Shown: positions 32,968-47,086, numbered from the stretch's first letter. The stretch: 64,000 nt of DNA from Hevea brasiliensis (GCF_030052815.1 NC_079499.1:76461760-76525759); one strand, 5' to 3'. Made by a program: numbers and translations. The notes: generated by a model not told the origin, from the letters alone.

Positions 32968-35900
32968 TGTCACACCCTACCCCTCTGTAAAGCATAACAT
33001 GATCCCGTAGTATATCTAATCAATTACCAACTCCGTCTACTGATAACCCATTAAATACACTACAAGGGATTTTAAAAACTTTTCTTACTTCTTTAACAGT
33101 GGTAAGCACTATTTACAGGTATTAAAAACCTTTTTGAATTGAAGTGATAGAACTGACACATTTGAATTATTTGGAATTTCTGTAAAAATTTTGGCAGAGT
33201 GCCATCTGTATTTTGGATAAAACAGTTCTTTAGAAAACCTGTAAAAAGCACTTCAAAATTTTTTCCAAATCTCAACTCCAACATTTTTCTCAACACAACA
33301 TATTTCTCAACTCAAATCCACAGTGATTTTCAAAGACTGAGATAAAAGAAATATAATACAATTTTTACAAGTCAAAATAACTCATAATTATTTTACAACT
33401 TCAATGTACTATTTGAATTTACAACTACTCAAAACCAAAAATAATATGTACATACAGTGGTCATACATTACAGTACAAAATGCAAAATGTTGGTATACTC
33501 ATTATACCCGGTAATCTCTCGCTGGAGGTACTAGCAGCCTAGTCTGCTGCCCTGTCTGTCTGTCTATCTACCTGCGACAGCAATAAAAAGCTATCGCTGA
33601 CACAATGTCTCAGTGGTGCACAACATTAACCAAATACAACTTTAAATCACAATTCACAAGTTATATAAATAGTGGATACTTAAAACCATAGTTAAATTCA
33701 AGACAGTAATTGTCAACAAGAATTTAAACTCCATTTCTCAATATCACAATAATTTCAATAAATCAAATCATGATTAAATTCAAAAGAAAATGAATGTCAA
33801 TAATAATTTAATTCCATTTCACAACCTCATAATACGTATCAATAAATCACACACAGCTTAATCATGTTCCAAAGTTCAATTCGTCCCCAAAGTCGATGGC
33901 TAATGAGGTATTCAATTCGTCCCAAAAGTCAATGACTAATGAGGAATAACATAGCTAGCTAGCAAAAATATGAGTACTCATCCAATTCGTCCTCAATAGG
34001 CACACACCCCAACATTTCAACCAGAGAGGGAATTCAATTCGTCCCACTAGACAAGCTAGCGAGGAATATAATCAATATACATGATAGCTGTGGTTTCAAA
34101 CCATTTACAGTGCTTTTCAATCAATAAGTATCCATCAAATATTATTCAAACAATTTTTCACAGTTTCACAATTTAAAACAATAATATGCAAATAATCAAA
34201 ATTTATTTCAATTGAAAATAATTCAAAAGAAATAGCTGTTGTGCACAAACCTCTGATAACTGTCTCTTGGTCTGGACTCAGTGTTTCCTTCCCTTTTCCT
34301 GAGTCTTTGGTAACTGAGAAACACAATTTGAAGTGTTTCAGTACTAAATTAAACTGTCTCTATCGATAATGCTTGATAAGTAATTCATTGAAAGCTATTA
34401 TTTGCTTAATCAACTAATATATCGACCCTCGATGCGTTCTAGGTAAATTAAATTTTAGTGTCACTAATATGTCACATTCGATAGTCTTTTAGGGTTGGTA
34501 CATATTACCAATTTCATTTCCTTGTTTAGTGCATTTTATTGCAACTTGCTGGATTCCGGGATACTAGTTTGACCTAGCCGGACGACCTGGTTCCCTCGGT
34601 TTTCGGGTTTCGGTCAAAACTACAAACTTGTAGATCTATGTCTTATGGAACGCGGGGCAAACATTTAGGTCATTCAGAGTTATGTAGACCAAGTTATGGT
34701 CATTTTACTATTGCTGGTCCAATGGCATCAAATTAGGTCATTTTAGGTCAATTTTGGTCAACTTTGGTTCGGTCAGTTTTTGGACCCGACCTTGTGCAAG
34801 CTGTTTGACTTACTTATGGTCATTTCTGGGCTTTGGTGTCTTCATAAGACTTGTAGATATGGACCTTAAATATTCATGGTTAAAATTTCAGGTCAATTGG
34901 ACTTGTTTTGAGTGAGTTATGGCCTAAACACTAACTGCTGCCCAAATGGTCAGTTTTCAGGCCTCACTTGCACTTAATCCGGATTTGGTCATTTTTCAAG
35001 CTACCTTGCAAGCAGAATTTTGGTATGTTTCCTTCATAAAAGTTGGCACATTTTGTGCCTAGTTTCACCTCCAATTGGTCTCATACCAATTGGAGTTACA
35101 CATTTAAAGTTATAGGTTGAAATGCATACTGTCCTTGATTACATTGCTTATACATCTATCCATTACACATTTAACTTGCTACAAGTCCACTTCTCTTACC
35201 AATTCTGTTTTGGTACATTACCAAAACCATTTACTACTTCACCTTAAAGTTACTTTGGGCAGAATACAAACATCCTTAATACACCAAATGAAGTCCTAAC
35301 TCACAAAGTCCAAATACAACAATAGATACACATAAAACTCCTAATTATTACATACAATTTCCACAACCAATTTACATACATGTTCATCAACACTCAATAT
35401 CACAATTCATCCAACATCTTCATGAATTCAAACATTCATTAAGGAGTCCCAAGGCTGTCGAAAGCTTCACAATGCCAAAGTTTCCCACAATTCATCAACT
35501 TCCATTTCAAGTGCACAATCACCATATACATGTGGAATTAACTTACTAGGACATTAAATCACCCTAGTCAACATAATTTCCCATTAAATAAATGTAAGAA
35601 AAAATCATCAAATATACAACTCCATGGCTGTCCAAACTGGATATATCAAGAACTCCTCAAAACATAAAAATTCCTTCACAAAGCACACACCCATAACATG
35701 TATACAAAGTTTAACAAAGCAATATTCAAAAATACAAACTTACTTATTGTTAGGACTTGTTAAACCTTCACTAAACTTCTTGATTTTGCTATCAAACTCT
35801 TCCTTATGATGTGGAGATAAACTTTGATGAAGAAACCTAGGTGTTTAGAGGTGAAATGAAGGAGTGAATGAAGGTTTAAGCAAAACGGCATTGGAGGTTC

Positions 35901-36386
35901 TCACTTTCTTCATTTCGGCATGGTTGAGGGAAATGGAGAAGATGAAGATTTCAGATTGTATAATGGACTTACACCTGCCATTTAATGTTTAATTTATTCT
36001 ATAGTGGTCCACTTTCACAAAGTAATTCATTTTATATGTTAAATTTTCCTTTATTCCACATTAAACCCATAATTTTTGCTATTTACTTTAGGTACCACCA
36101 AATTAATTTTTCATTATATTTTCTAAGTGTAATATTATTTATTTTTAATGGACATTTAGGTCAAAAGACAATTCGGGATGTCAAATGACCATAATGCCCC
36201 TGTTCGGGTTGCATTCCCGATTTTTCGGTAACACCGGGTTTTGTCTGTTTTTCGATTTCTCACTTTTCTTTGTACTAATTATTTATTTTTTATTTAATGT
36301 TTCTAATGATATTTATACTTCAATTGATGTCTCTTTAAGTCCTATAAATATTTTCTAGGGTTCCCCGCAGTCCAGGGCTAGTCAAC
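32968..36386 (-). repeat. G1 5' LTR, main part
   Basis: 3.4 kb of non-coding sequence beginning TGTCACACCCTACCCC (reverse of the LTR end). It aligns in reverse with the G2 LTR throughout, with a distinct variant block near 33865-34050 (repeated AATTCGTCC). It stops at TCAAC (36386), where G2 inserted, and its last 237 bp continue at 56845. Short open frames in it are not genes. Confidence 0.9.
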
Positions 36387-39300
36387 TGTAACACCCCTAA
36401 GTTCGGTAGTGCGTTCTACTGCTCCAGTGACCAGTGTTGTCCGGACAGCTAGGATGCCTAGAACCACACCTTGATATGAGAGAGTAGACATAAATAATGA
36501 AATACAAGAAAAGAAAATACAAGAAAAACAAAGGAAAAATAATAGCAAAGAAATGTCACCAAGTTAAGCGAGCCGGAAACCTAGCGATGGGTGACCGCAC
36601 CGGGAAGTCACGGCGTGGACCGTTGACTAGCCCTGGACTGCGGGGAACCCTGGAAAACATTTTTAGGACATAAATAGAACCTTATTGAAGAATAAATATC
36701 ATTAGAAAGATCAAAGAAAAATTAAATAATTAGTACAAAGAAAAGTGAGAAATCGAAAAACAGACAAAACTCGTATCTGAAAAATCGGGAATGCCACCCG
36801 AACAGGGGCATTATGGTCATTTGACATCCCGAAGTGTCTTTTGACCTAAATGTCCATTAAAAATAAATAATATTACACTTAGAAAATAAAATGAAAAATT
36901 AAATTGGTGGTACCTAAAATAAATAGTGGAAATCATGGGTTAAATGTGGAATAAGTGGGAAGTTAGCTTAAAATATGATTTAATTTTTAGTGGACCACTA
37001 AGGGGATTAATTAAATACATAGTGGGACATGTGTACACTTAAAATGCAGCTGAATAATTCATCTTCCTCATTTGCATTCAACTTGCCGAAATGAAGAACC
37101 TTGAAACCTCCATGGACGTGTTGTGTAAAGCTTGATTTCCTCTCTCCATTTCAACTCCAATCCCTTAAGTAGCTTTATGAAAAATGGTCTACACATCACA
37201 AGGAAGATATTGATACCAATTTTGAGAAGTTTGGTGAAGGTTTAGCAAGTTACAATTAAAGGTAAGTTTGCATTTTTGAGAATTTCTTTGTTAAAGTTTA
37301 TGTTCATGTTATGGGTGTTGGTTTGGTGAAGGAAAATTTTGAGTTTGAAGGGTTATTGTTGTTTTCATTTTGGACAGCCATGAGTCACGTTTTTGATGAG
37401 ATATTTGTGCATATAATTGATGAGAAATGGTGTTGATCATGATGAATTAGTAACCTAGTGAATTATTTCATGTTTATATGGTGATTTATGCACTTGGTTG
37501 GGAATTGGTAAATTGGATGGCACTTTGATGTTGAAGAATGGTTTACGGCAGCTTGGGGACACTTGAGTAATTGTATATATTGAAGGAAGTGTGGGCAGAA
37601 TATTGACCTAGATGGATTGATGATATGTATGTAGATTGATATTGTAAAGTGTATGTAAGATGTGTAATGATTAGGTGTGTATGTAATGGTACTTAGAAAT
37701 TGTAAATGTGAATTATATTTGGTGTGTTGAGGGTAATGGTAATCTGCCCAAAGTAATGTAAATGTAAAGTAGATAATGCTTTTGGTAATGTACCAAAACA
37801 GATTGGTAGGGTATGGAAGTAAACTTTACAAGTTAAATGTGTGTTTGAAATGGGGTGTGAAAGGCATAGTGAGGGCAGTGTACATTTTAGCCTATAACCT
37901 TACATGTGTAACCTCAATTGGTATGAGACCAATTTGAGGTGAAACTAGGCACAAAATGTGCCAACTTTCATTGAGAAACCATACCAAAATTCTGCTTGCA
38001 AGGGGACCTAAAAAAATGACCAATTCGGATTAGGTGCAATTAGGACCTGAAAAATGACCAATTGGGCAGCAGTGAGTGTTTAGGCCATAACTCACTCAAA
38101 CCAGGTCCAATTGACCTGAAATTTTGACCAAGAATAGTTAAGACCCATACCTACAAGTCTTATGAAGACACCAAAGCCCAGAAATGACCATAAGCAAGTC
38201 AAACAACTTGCAAAAGTTCGGGTCCAAAAACTGGCCGAACCAGAATTGACCAATTTGACCTAAAATTGACCTAAAATGGTACCATTTGACCAGCAATAGT
38301 ATAATGACCATAACTCGGTCTACTTAACTCGGATTGACCTGAAATTTTTCCCCGCGTGCAATAAGACCTAGATCTACAAGTTTGTAGTTTCAACCGAGAC
38401 CCGAAAACCGAGGGAACTAGATCGTCCGGTTAGGTCAAACCAGTATCCCGGAATCCAGCAATTTGCATTAAAATGCACTAAGCAAGGAAATGACTTTGGT
38501 AAAACATACCAAACCTAAAACCCTATCGAATGTGACATATTAACGACACTAAAACCTAATTTACCTAAAACGCAACGAGGGTCGGTATATTAGGTGATTA
38601 AGTGAAAAATTGAGTTCAGTGCATTATTTACCAAACATTATCGTTAAAGACAATTTAATTTAGTACTGAAACACTTCAAATTGTGTTTCTCAGTTACTAA
38701 AGACTCAGGAAAAGAGAAGGAAACACTGAGTCCAGACCAGGGAGACAGTCATCAGAGGTTTGTGCACAACAACTATTTCTTTTGAATTTTTCAATTGAAA
38801 TAAATATTGACTATTTGTACATTATTGTTTTAAATCGTGGAAATGTGTTTGAATGGATATTTATTGCTTGAAAAGCATTGTAAATGATTTGAAACTGTGA
38901 GAAATTGTTTGAATGATATTGATGGATACTTATTGCTTAAAAGCATTGTAAATGGTTTGAAATTGTGGGAAAATTAGTTTAGTGTGATTTGTGAAAATCG
39001 AAGTTAATTATGAATTGTGTTGCCATTTTGTGAATGAAATTATGACTTTAGAAATTTATTGGATTCTCACGAATCATTTGAATAAAATGTTTGGAATTGA
39101 TTTTGTGTTCACACTTAGCATGACAGTATCATATCATTCCTTCTCCAATTATGGGGTTGTGATCGTTTATTTCCTTCTCCATTTATGGAGTCGTGATCGT
39201 TTATTTTTCTCCCTCTCTGGTTTACCAGTTGAGGTGATCGGATGAGTACTCATTATATAGCTAGCTCCCCTTCCTCATTGATTTCGATTAGTGAGGTTGT

Positions 39301-40280
39301 GATTGCTTTGTCGTGGTGTACAACACGGCATTGATCGGAAAATTGTGTCATGGCTTAAGTTGTGAATGAATTGGCAACACTGTATTGTTAAATTATTCGA
39401 CTAAATTGCATTATTATGTATTGTGAGATTGTGAAATTGATTTAAACTCTCATTGACATATACTGTCTTTTGAATTCAAACATGATCTGACTTATGGAAA
39501 ATTATTGTGATATTGACAAATGGAGTTTAAATTCTTGTTGACATTTATTGTCTTGAATTTAACTATGATTTTAAGTATCCACTATTTACATGACTTATGA
39601 ATTGTGATTTAAATTGTATTTGGTTAATGTTGTGCACCACTGAGACATTGCCTCAGCGATAGCTTTTTTATTGCTGTCGCAGGTAGAGAGACGGATAGGG
39701 CAGCAGACTAGGCTGCATATACATCCAGCGAGGGATTGCCTGGTATAATGAGTATACCAATATTTTGCATTTTGTACTGTAATGTATGACACTGTATGTA
39801 AATATTATTTTTGGTTTTGAGCAGTTGTAAATTAAATTGTACATTGAAGTTGTAAATTAATTATGAGTGTTTTGGATTGTAAAAGTTGTATTATATTTCC
39901 TTATCTCAGCTTTTGAAAAATCACTGTGGATTTGACTTGAGAAATGTGTTGTGTTGATAAAAATGTTGGAGTTGAGACTTGGAAAAATATTGAAGTGTTT
40001 TTTTTACAGGTTTTCTGAAGAACTGTTTTATCCAAAATATAGATGGCACTCTGCCAAAAATTTTTACAGAAATTCCAAGTAAACCAAATGAGTTAGTTAT
40101 TTCACTCAGTTCACCAAAGTCTTTAACACCTGTAAATAGTGCTCACCACTGTAAAAGAAGTAAGAAAAGTTTTTAAAATCCCTTGTAGTGTATTTAATGG
40201 GTTATCAGTAGACGGAGTTGGTAATTCATTAGGTATACTACGGGATCATGTTATGCCTTACTGAGGGGTAGGGTGTGACA
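36387..40280 (+). repeat. G2 5' LTR
   Basis: 3894 bp, TGTAACACCCC ... GGGTAGGGTGTGACA, so the ends are near-inverted repeats of about 10 bp. It contains a TTGACC cluster (38111-38339) and a duplication of about 69 bp (38853-38970). Open frames such as 38991-39245 are LTR sequence without homology I recognise. Confidence 0.93.
38111..38339 (+). promoter_or_regulatory. Cluster of seven TTGACC (W-box-type) motifs in the G2 LTR
   Basis: TTGACC at 38111, 38124, 38246, 38255, 38266, 38286 and 38334, all in one orientation. TTGAC(C/T) is the WRKY-factor W-box core. Most of the cluster recurs in the G3 LTRs and the G2 3' LTR. Function is inferred from the motif only. Confidence 0.4.
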
Positions 40281-40288
40281 TGTTTTGG

Positions 40289-40300
40289 TGGTATCAGAGC
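40289..40300 (+). other. G2 primer binding site
   Basis: TGGTATCAGAGC eight bases after the 5' LTR end; initiator tRNA-Met type. Confidence 0.92.
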
Positions 40301-40468
40301 ATAGTTTTTAAATTCTGTTTTCACCTGTTATTTGAATGTTCTTTCTTCATAGTACAACTGCTCAATATCATTGTTGATACATACAGTACATTACAGTATA
40401 AATATGCACTAACGAGAGTAAATATCCTTGTGTTATTGTTCAGGAAAGCTAAGATCCTCGCATTGAAT

Positions 40469-41928
40469 ATGGAAGAGGGTGATCGTTCAGTCGATCAGTC
40501 TATAGAGGCTGAGGTGCAAGGGGATGCCCCAGGCTTACATAATGTTAGTGGTTCAAAGAAGACTAGCCCCTGCAAGATCGCAGCTTTTACGCTCAGCAGA
40601 TGGCTGCAATATTCCAACAAATGGCTGGTAATGCACCTACTCAAGTCCCAATACAGACACCAGTGGTACAACCACAGTCTCCTACAAGGCAGTATGACAA
40701 ATTGATGAAGTATGGGGCTACAGAGTTTAAGGGGACAGTAGATCCTCTAGAAGCTGAACAGTGGTTAGAGAGGATGGATAGGGTATTCAAGAAACTTCAT
40801 TGTACAGAGGAGCTCAGACTTGAATACTCCGTATCTTTGTTACAGGGGGATGCTTATGACTGGTGGAAAACCATTCCCCACAGTCTGGTAGAGCCTGCAG
40901 TGCTAACATGGAATGACTTCCTCAGGGAATTCAGGCAGAAATATGTCCCTGATGCTTATGTAGACCAGAAGCTACAAGAATTCCTAAGTTTGAAACAGGG
41001 GGGCAGATCAGTGGCTGAGTATGAAAGAGAATTTTCTCGCCTTAGCCATTATGCAGTGAGTCTACTCTCTACCAGCAGGGAAAGATGCAAGAGGTTTGAA
41101 ACTGGCTTGAAGCCCAGTATCAGAGTACAAGTGCTCGGCTTCAAACACACTAACTTCTCTGAACTTGTTTCTCAAGCCCTAGAGTTGGAAAGAGTTGAGT
41201 TTGAGACTGCTCCTGAGAAAAAGAGATCAGAGAAGACAGATGAAGAGGGAAAGTCAGTAGAACAGAGTTCCAGTGGTCCTACTGGAAAGAGGAAGAACTA
41301 TGAGGGACACAACAGAGGTGGCAAGAAGTCTGGTAGGGGAGGACATTCAGGACAGAAACCTCCTTTATCTGGTCAGCATAGTACCGGAGGTTCCTACCAT
41401 TCCCGCCAATGTGAAAATTGTGGAAGATATCATGGTGGGATATGCTATAAGGCTATTGGAGCCTGTTATAACTGTGGAGGCATAGGACACTTTGCCAAGG
41501 ACTGCACCAGTAGTCGCAGAGTTGGACCACCTCCTACTACTGCAGAAGGGTCAGTTCAGAGCCCTGTTACCAGAAGTTCGCAACCACCCAGCAGAGGTAG
41601 AGGCAGGAGTAGAGGTAACCCAGCAGGCAGCCAAGGCACAGTAAAACAATCAGAGCAAGATAGTGCTCCAGTCAGAGTCTATGCCATGAGACAGAGGGAA
41701 GAGGCAGAGATATCTGATGTTGTGGCTGGTACCTTCTCAACTTTTAACCAGGATGTGTTTGTGTTAATCGATCTGGGTTCTACCCATTCTTATGTGTGTG
41801 CTAGCATCATTGATTGCATTGCTGCTCCAGGTACAAAAATGGATTTTGAGGTGCTAGTAACAAGTCCGCTAGGACAGGAGGTCAGGGAAATAAATTTTGA
41901 TGCATTAGTGATTAGTCCTTTAGGATAA
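40469..41928 (+). pseudogene. gag: G2 gag with protease stub (Ty3/gypsy)
   Basis: ATG 40469 opens MEEGDRSVDQS but is out of frame with the main body after a shortened alanine/proline segment near 40560-40600 (G3 keeps SVAPAPAVPQFSAQ here). The main frame 40600-41928 (442 codons from an internal ATG) has Retrotrans_gag (about residues 40-150: LEAEQWLERMDRVF, GDAYDWW, WNDFLREFRQKY), a basic glycine-rich linker, CENCGRYHGGIC, then an intact CCHC knuckle CYNCGGIGHFAKDC (about 286-299). A protease start follows, with DLGSTHSYV where DSG/DTG is expected. It ends with a second LVISPLG-like phrase and a stop. Apart from the N-terminal shift this is the best gag of the family. Confidence 0.85.
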
Positions 41929-42770
41929 GGATTGTGATAATAAGTGAAATTAGTTTTGGAAGAGTTTATTGGCGAAAAGTATTTGCTGACACACCATAAA
42001 ATTATAAGCTAATTGGCGAGCCTACTTAATGTAAGGCAAGAGGACGTAAAAATAAGTTACAGAAATAGAATTGCTCTAGATGAAGGCAGAGATGTTACTG
42101 TTAGTAATTGTTAATGGATATTGTAATCAGAATAAGTTCGGATATCAGTGAATTCGAAAAGGATAAAAGACAGGAAAGTTTGATCTATTGAATAAGCTGT
42201 AGATTACAGTACTAACTTGAGATTATTGTGTAGAGCTACGTACTACCCGATAGTACATCTAGATGAGAATAGTTGCCAACGGCATCTGTTTTGGTATAGT
42301 TATGCCAGGACAGAATCTAATTGTTAGAATTAAGTTTGAAAATCCTACTTAGGGATCTAAAACTCAAAATTTAGAATATCGAAAGGTTACAGTTCAGTAC
42401 AAAAGGAAGTAAGTCATAGAATATTGACAGATAAAAAGAGTTATGGAAGTAGAGATTTGAACAGTTGATTCATATATAACAAAGAAATATTCCGAATGTG
42501 AGGAAGACTATGGACTAGAATGGTCAGAGGACCAATGCCTGATGAATGATTCTAACATGACCTCAAGGGTCATTCAAGAAGGAACGTGAGCTGAAATATT
42601 AGACAACATAATAGTAAGAGAAGATTGGGGTTATCCAAGCAAATTAAACATTGTATTAGATTGTTAAAAGTCTTACGATCATATAGAAAGGAGAAAATAA
42701 ACGTATGACTATTGTAAGATGACTACTGGGTAAAATTTCGTGGACGAAATTTATTTAAGGGGGGGAGAAT
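41929..42770 (+). other. G2 conserved non-coding tail and purine tract
   Basis: 0.84 kb between the gag stop and the 3' LTR. No domain or long frame. It matches 48640-49522 of G3 almost throughout. It ends CGTGGACGAAATTTATTTAA followed by a G-rich purine run (42759-42770), the common 3' end of plant gypsy elements. It takes the place of the RT-RNase H-integrase part. Confidence 0.8.
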
Positions 42771-43201
42771 TGTAACACCCCTAAGTTTGGTAGTGCGTTC
42801 ATCTTGCTCGGTGACCGGTGTTGTCCTGGACACTAGGATGCCTAGAACCACACCTTGATATGAGAGAGGAGACATAAATAATGAAATACAAGAAAAGAAA
42901 ATACAAGAAAAACAAAGGAAAAATAATAGCAAAGAAATGTCACCAAGTTAAGCGAGCCGGAAACCTAGCGATGGGTGACCGCACCGGAAAGTCACGGCGT
43001 GGACCGTTGACTAGCCTTGGACTGCGAGGAACGCTGGAAAACATTTTTAGGACATAAATAGAACCTTATTGAAGAATAAATATCATTAGAAAGATCAAAG
43101 AAAAATTAAATAATTAGTACAAAGAAAAGTGAGAAATCGAAAAACAGACAAAACCCAGTAATACCGAAAAATCGGGAATGCCACCCGAACAGGGGCATTA
43201 T
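42771..43201 (+). repeat. G2 3' LTR, first part
   Basis: 431 bp identical in order to the start of 36387-40280. Interrupted by G3 after ATTAT (43197-43201). It continues at 53375; the two parts total 3896 bp versus 3894 for the 5' LTR. Confidence 0.93.
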
Positions 43202-46200
43202 TGTAACACCCCTAAGTTCGGTAGTGCGTTCTGCTGCTCCAGTGACCAGTGTTGTCCGGACAGCTAGGATGCCTAGAACCACACTTCAATGAGAGTGAGG
43301 AGACATAAAATAATGAAATAAAAGAAAAGAAAGTACAAGAAAAACAAAGGAAAAATGATTGCAAAGAAATGTGATCAAGTTAAACGAGTGAAACCTAACG
43401 ATGGGTGATCAGACCGAAAGTCACGGCGTGGACCGTTGATCGCCTCGGATCATGGGAACCCTGGAAAACATTTTTGGGACATAAATAGACCCTTGTTGAA
43501 GAATAAATATCATTAGAAATATCAAAGAAAAATTAAATAATTAGTACAAAGAAAAGTGAGAAATCGAAAAACAGACAAAACCCGGTAATACCGAAAAATC
43601 AGGAATGCCACCCGAACAGGGGCATTATGGTCATTTGACATCCCGAAGTGTCTTTTGACCTAAATTTCCATTAAAAATAAATAATATTACACTTAGAAAA
43701 TGAAATGAAAAATTAAATTGGTGGTACCTAAAGTAAATAGTGAGAATTAAGGGTTTAATGTGGGATTAAGTGAAAGTAACTTATAATATGAATTAATTAG
43801 AGTAAGTGGACCACTAAGAGAATAAAATAAACACATTATGGGGCTGATGTAAGTCCACTATGTCCAGCAGCCACTTCATCTTCTTCATTTACCATCCAAG
43901 CCGTGAATGAAGGGAGAGAAAACTCCATGGACATTTTCATGCAAGCTTGATCCCTCCTTCCATTTCAACTCCAAACACTTGAGTTCCTTCATTAAAATTT
44001 GTCTACACATCACAAGGAAGATATTGACACCCAATTTGAGAAGTTTGGTGAAGGTTTAGCAAGTTACAAATAAAGGTAAGTTTGCATTTTGAGAAATCCT
44101 TTGTTAAAGTTTTTGTGCATGTTATGGGTATTAGTTTGGTGAAGGAAAATTTTAAGTTTGAAAGGTTATTGTTATTTTCATTTTGGACAGCCATGGGTCA
44201 CGTTTACGATGAGGTATTTGTGCATATAATTGATGGGAAAGAATGTTAATAATGGTGATTTAGTAACTTAGTAAGTTATTGCATGTTTATATGGTGAATT
44301 ATGCACTTTGATGGGAATTGGCATATGGTACGGCAATGTGATGTTGATGAATGTTTTGTGGCAGCTTGTGGACACTTGAGAAATGGTGTATATTGAAGGA
44401 AGAGTGGGCAGAATATTGACCTAGAAGGATTGATGATATGTATGTGAATGAATGTTGTAAAGTGTATGTAAAGTTTGTAATGTTTAGGTGTGGTTGTAAT
44501 GGTATTTAGAAATTGTAATTGTGAATGATATTTGGTGTGTTGAGGGTGATTGGAATCTGCCCAAAATAATGCTAATGTAATGTAGAAAATGTTTTTGGTA
44601 ATGTGCCAAAACAGTTTGGTAGGGTATGGAAGTAAACCTTGCAAGGTGAGTATGTGTTTGAAGTTGGGGTGTGAAATGCATATTGAGGGCAGTGAATATT
44701 TTAGCCTATAACCTTGAATGTGTAACCTCAATTGGTATGAGACCAATTTGGGGTGAAACTAGGCACAAAATGTGACAACTTTCATTGAGAAACCATGCCA
44801 AAATTCTGCTTGCAAGGTGACCTAAAAATTTGACCAATTCGGATTAGGTGCAATTAGGACCTGAAAAATGACCAATTGGGCAGCAGTGAGTATTTAGGCC
44901 ATAACTCACTCAAACCAGGTCCAATTGACCTGAAATTTTAACCATGAATAGTTAAGACCCATACCTACAAGTCTTATGAAGACACCAAAACCCAGAAATG
45001 ACCATAAGCAAGTCAAACAACTTGCACAAGTTCGGGTCCAAAAACTGGCCGAACCAGAATTGACCAATTTGACCTAAAATTGACCTAAAATGGTACCACT
45101 TGACCAGCAATAGTGTAATGACCATAACTTGGTCTACTTAACTCGGATTGACCTGAAATTTTGCACCGCGTGCAATAAGACCTAGATCTACAAGTTTGTA
45201 GTTTTGACCGAGACCCGAAAATCGAGGGAACTAGATCGTCCGGTTAGGTCAAACCAGTATCTCGAAATCCAGCAAGTTGCATTAAAATGCACTAAACAAG
45301 GAAATGACTTTGGTAAAACGTACCAAACCTAAAACCCTATCGAGTGTGACATATTAAAGACACTAAAACCTAATTTACCTAAAACGCATCGAGGGTCGGT
45401 ATATTAGGTGATTAAGTGAATAATTGAGTTCAGTGCATTATTTACCAAACACCATCGATAGAGACAGTTTAATTTAGCATCAAACACTTCAAATTGTGTT
45501 TCTCGATTAACAAGGACTCAAAGAAAAGGGAAAGAAATACTGAGTCAAGACCAGGAGACAAATATCAGAGGTTTGTGTACAACAACTGTTTCTTTTGAAT
45601 TATTTTCAATGGAAATAAATATTGACTATTTGCATATCATTGTTTTAAATTGTGGAAATGTGTTTGGTGGACACTTATTGATTGAAAAACATTGTGAATG
45701 GTTTGAAACTGTGAAAAATTGTTTGAATGGTATTTGATGGATACTTATTGATTGAAAAGCACTGTAAATGGTTTTTGTGGAAATTGAAGTGAATTACGAA
45801 TTGTGTTGCCATTTTGTGAATGAAATTATAACTTTGGAAATTTATTGGATTCTTACGGATCATTTGAATAAAATTTTTGGAATTGTTTTGACTCACAATT
45901 TGCATGACACTGATACTATGTTGCTCCTCCATTAATGGGGTGTGTGTGAGTATTACTACCTCTTTGACTTATTACTCTGGGGTGAGGATGATTATGTTCC
46001 TCCCTCTTTGACTTCCCACCGAGGTGAGTATGGATGAGTTCTCATTATATAGCTAGCTTCCTCCTCATTGATTTCGATTATTGGGGTTAGAATGACTTGT
46101 CGTTGATTACAACACCGCTTATATGTAAAAATAATGTCATGCCCTAAATTGTGTTATAGATTGGCAACATCTGTATTCTTGATTATTTGATCGAATTGTG

Positions 46201-47066
46201 TTATTATGTATTGTGAGATTGTGAAATTGATTTAAACTCTTATTGACATATACTGTCTATTGAATTCAACCATGATCTGACTAATTGAAAATTATTGTGA
46301 TATTAACAAATGGAGTTTAAATTCTTGTTGACATTTATTGTCTTGAATTTAACTATGGTTTTAAGTATCCACTATTGATATGATTTATGAATTGTGATTT
46401 AAAATTTGTATTTGGTAAATGTTGTGCACCATTGAGACATTGTCTCGTGATAGCTTTATTCCGTCGCAGTAGAGAGACAGACAGGCAAAGCAGTTAGGCT
46501 GCTAGTATCGCCAGCGAGAGATTTTTGGGTATAGTGAGTATACCACATGTGGCATTTTGTACTGTAATGTATATTCACTGTATGTATATTTTGTTCTTGG
46601 TTTTGAGCAGTTGTAAATTTAAGTTGTACAGTAAAGTTGTAAAATAATTATGAGTTATTTGGCTTGTAAAAATTGTGTTATATCTTTGTATCTTAGTCTT
46701 TGAAAATCACTGGTGACTTGACTTGAGAAATGTGTTGTGTTGATAAAAATGTTGGAGTTGAGATTTGAAAATATATTGAAGTGCTTTTTACTGGTTTTCT
46801 GAAAGAACTGTTTTGTCCAAATACAAAATGCACCCTTGCAAAAATTTTTACAGATATCCCAATAAATCAAATGAGTTAGTTGTTTCACTTCAGTTCACCA
46901 AAGTCTTTCACACAACTGTAAATAGTGCTCACCACTGTAAAAGAAGTAAGAAAAGTTTTTAAAATCCCTTGTAGTGTATTTAATGGATTATCAGTAGACG
47001 GAGTTGGTAATTCATTAGGTATACTACGGGATCATGTTATGCCTTACAGAGGGGTAGGGTGTGACA
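43202..47066 (+). repeat. G3 5' LTR
   Basis: 3865 bp. Same family as the G2 LTR but a distinct subtype: different segments at about 43790-43930 and 45900-46060. Most differences from its partner LTR lie near CAG/CTG sites. Confidence 0.93.
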
Positions 47067-47074
47067 TGTTTTAG

Positions 47075-47086
47075 TGGTATCAGAGC
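47075..47086 (+). other. G3 primer binding site
   Basis: TGGTATCAGAGC eight bases after the LTR; tRNA-Met type. Confidence 0.92.

Noticed and set aside
38991..39245. 84-codon frame, similar at 55551-55805
   Set aside because: Located in the two G2 LTRs, with no homology I recognise. The shared sequence is due to LTR duplication.
44276..44746. 156-codon open frame on the minus strand, repeated identically at 50586-51056
   Set aside because: It lies inside the two G3 LTRs, and its conservation reflects LTR identity. The G2 and G1 LTRs break it, and no domain is recognisable.
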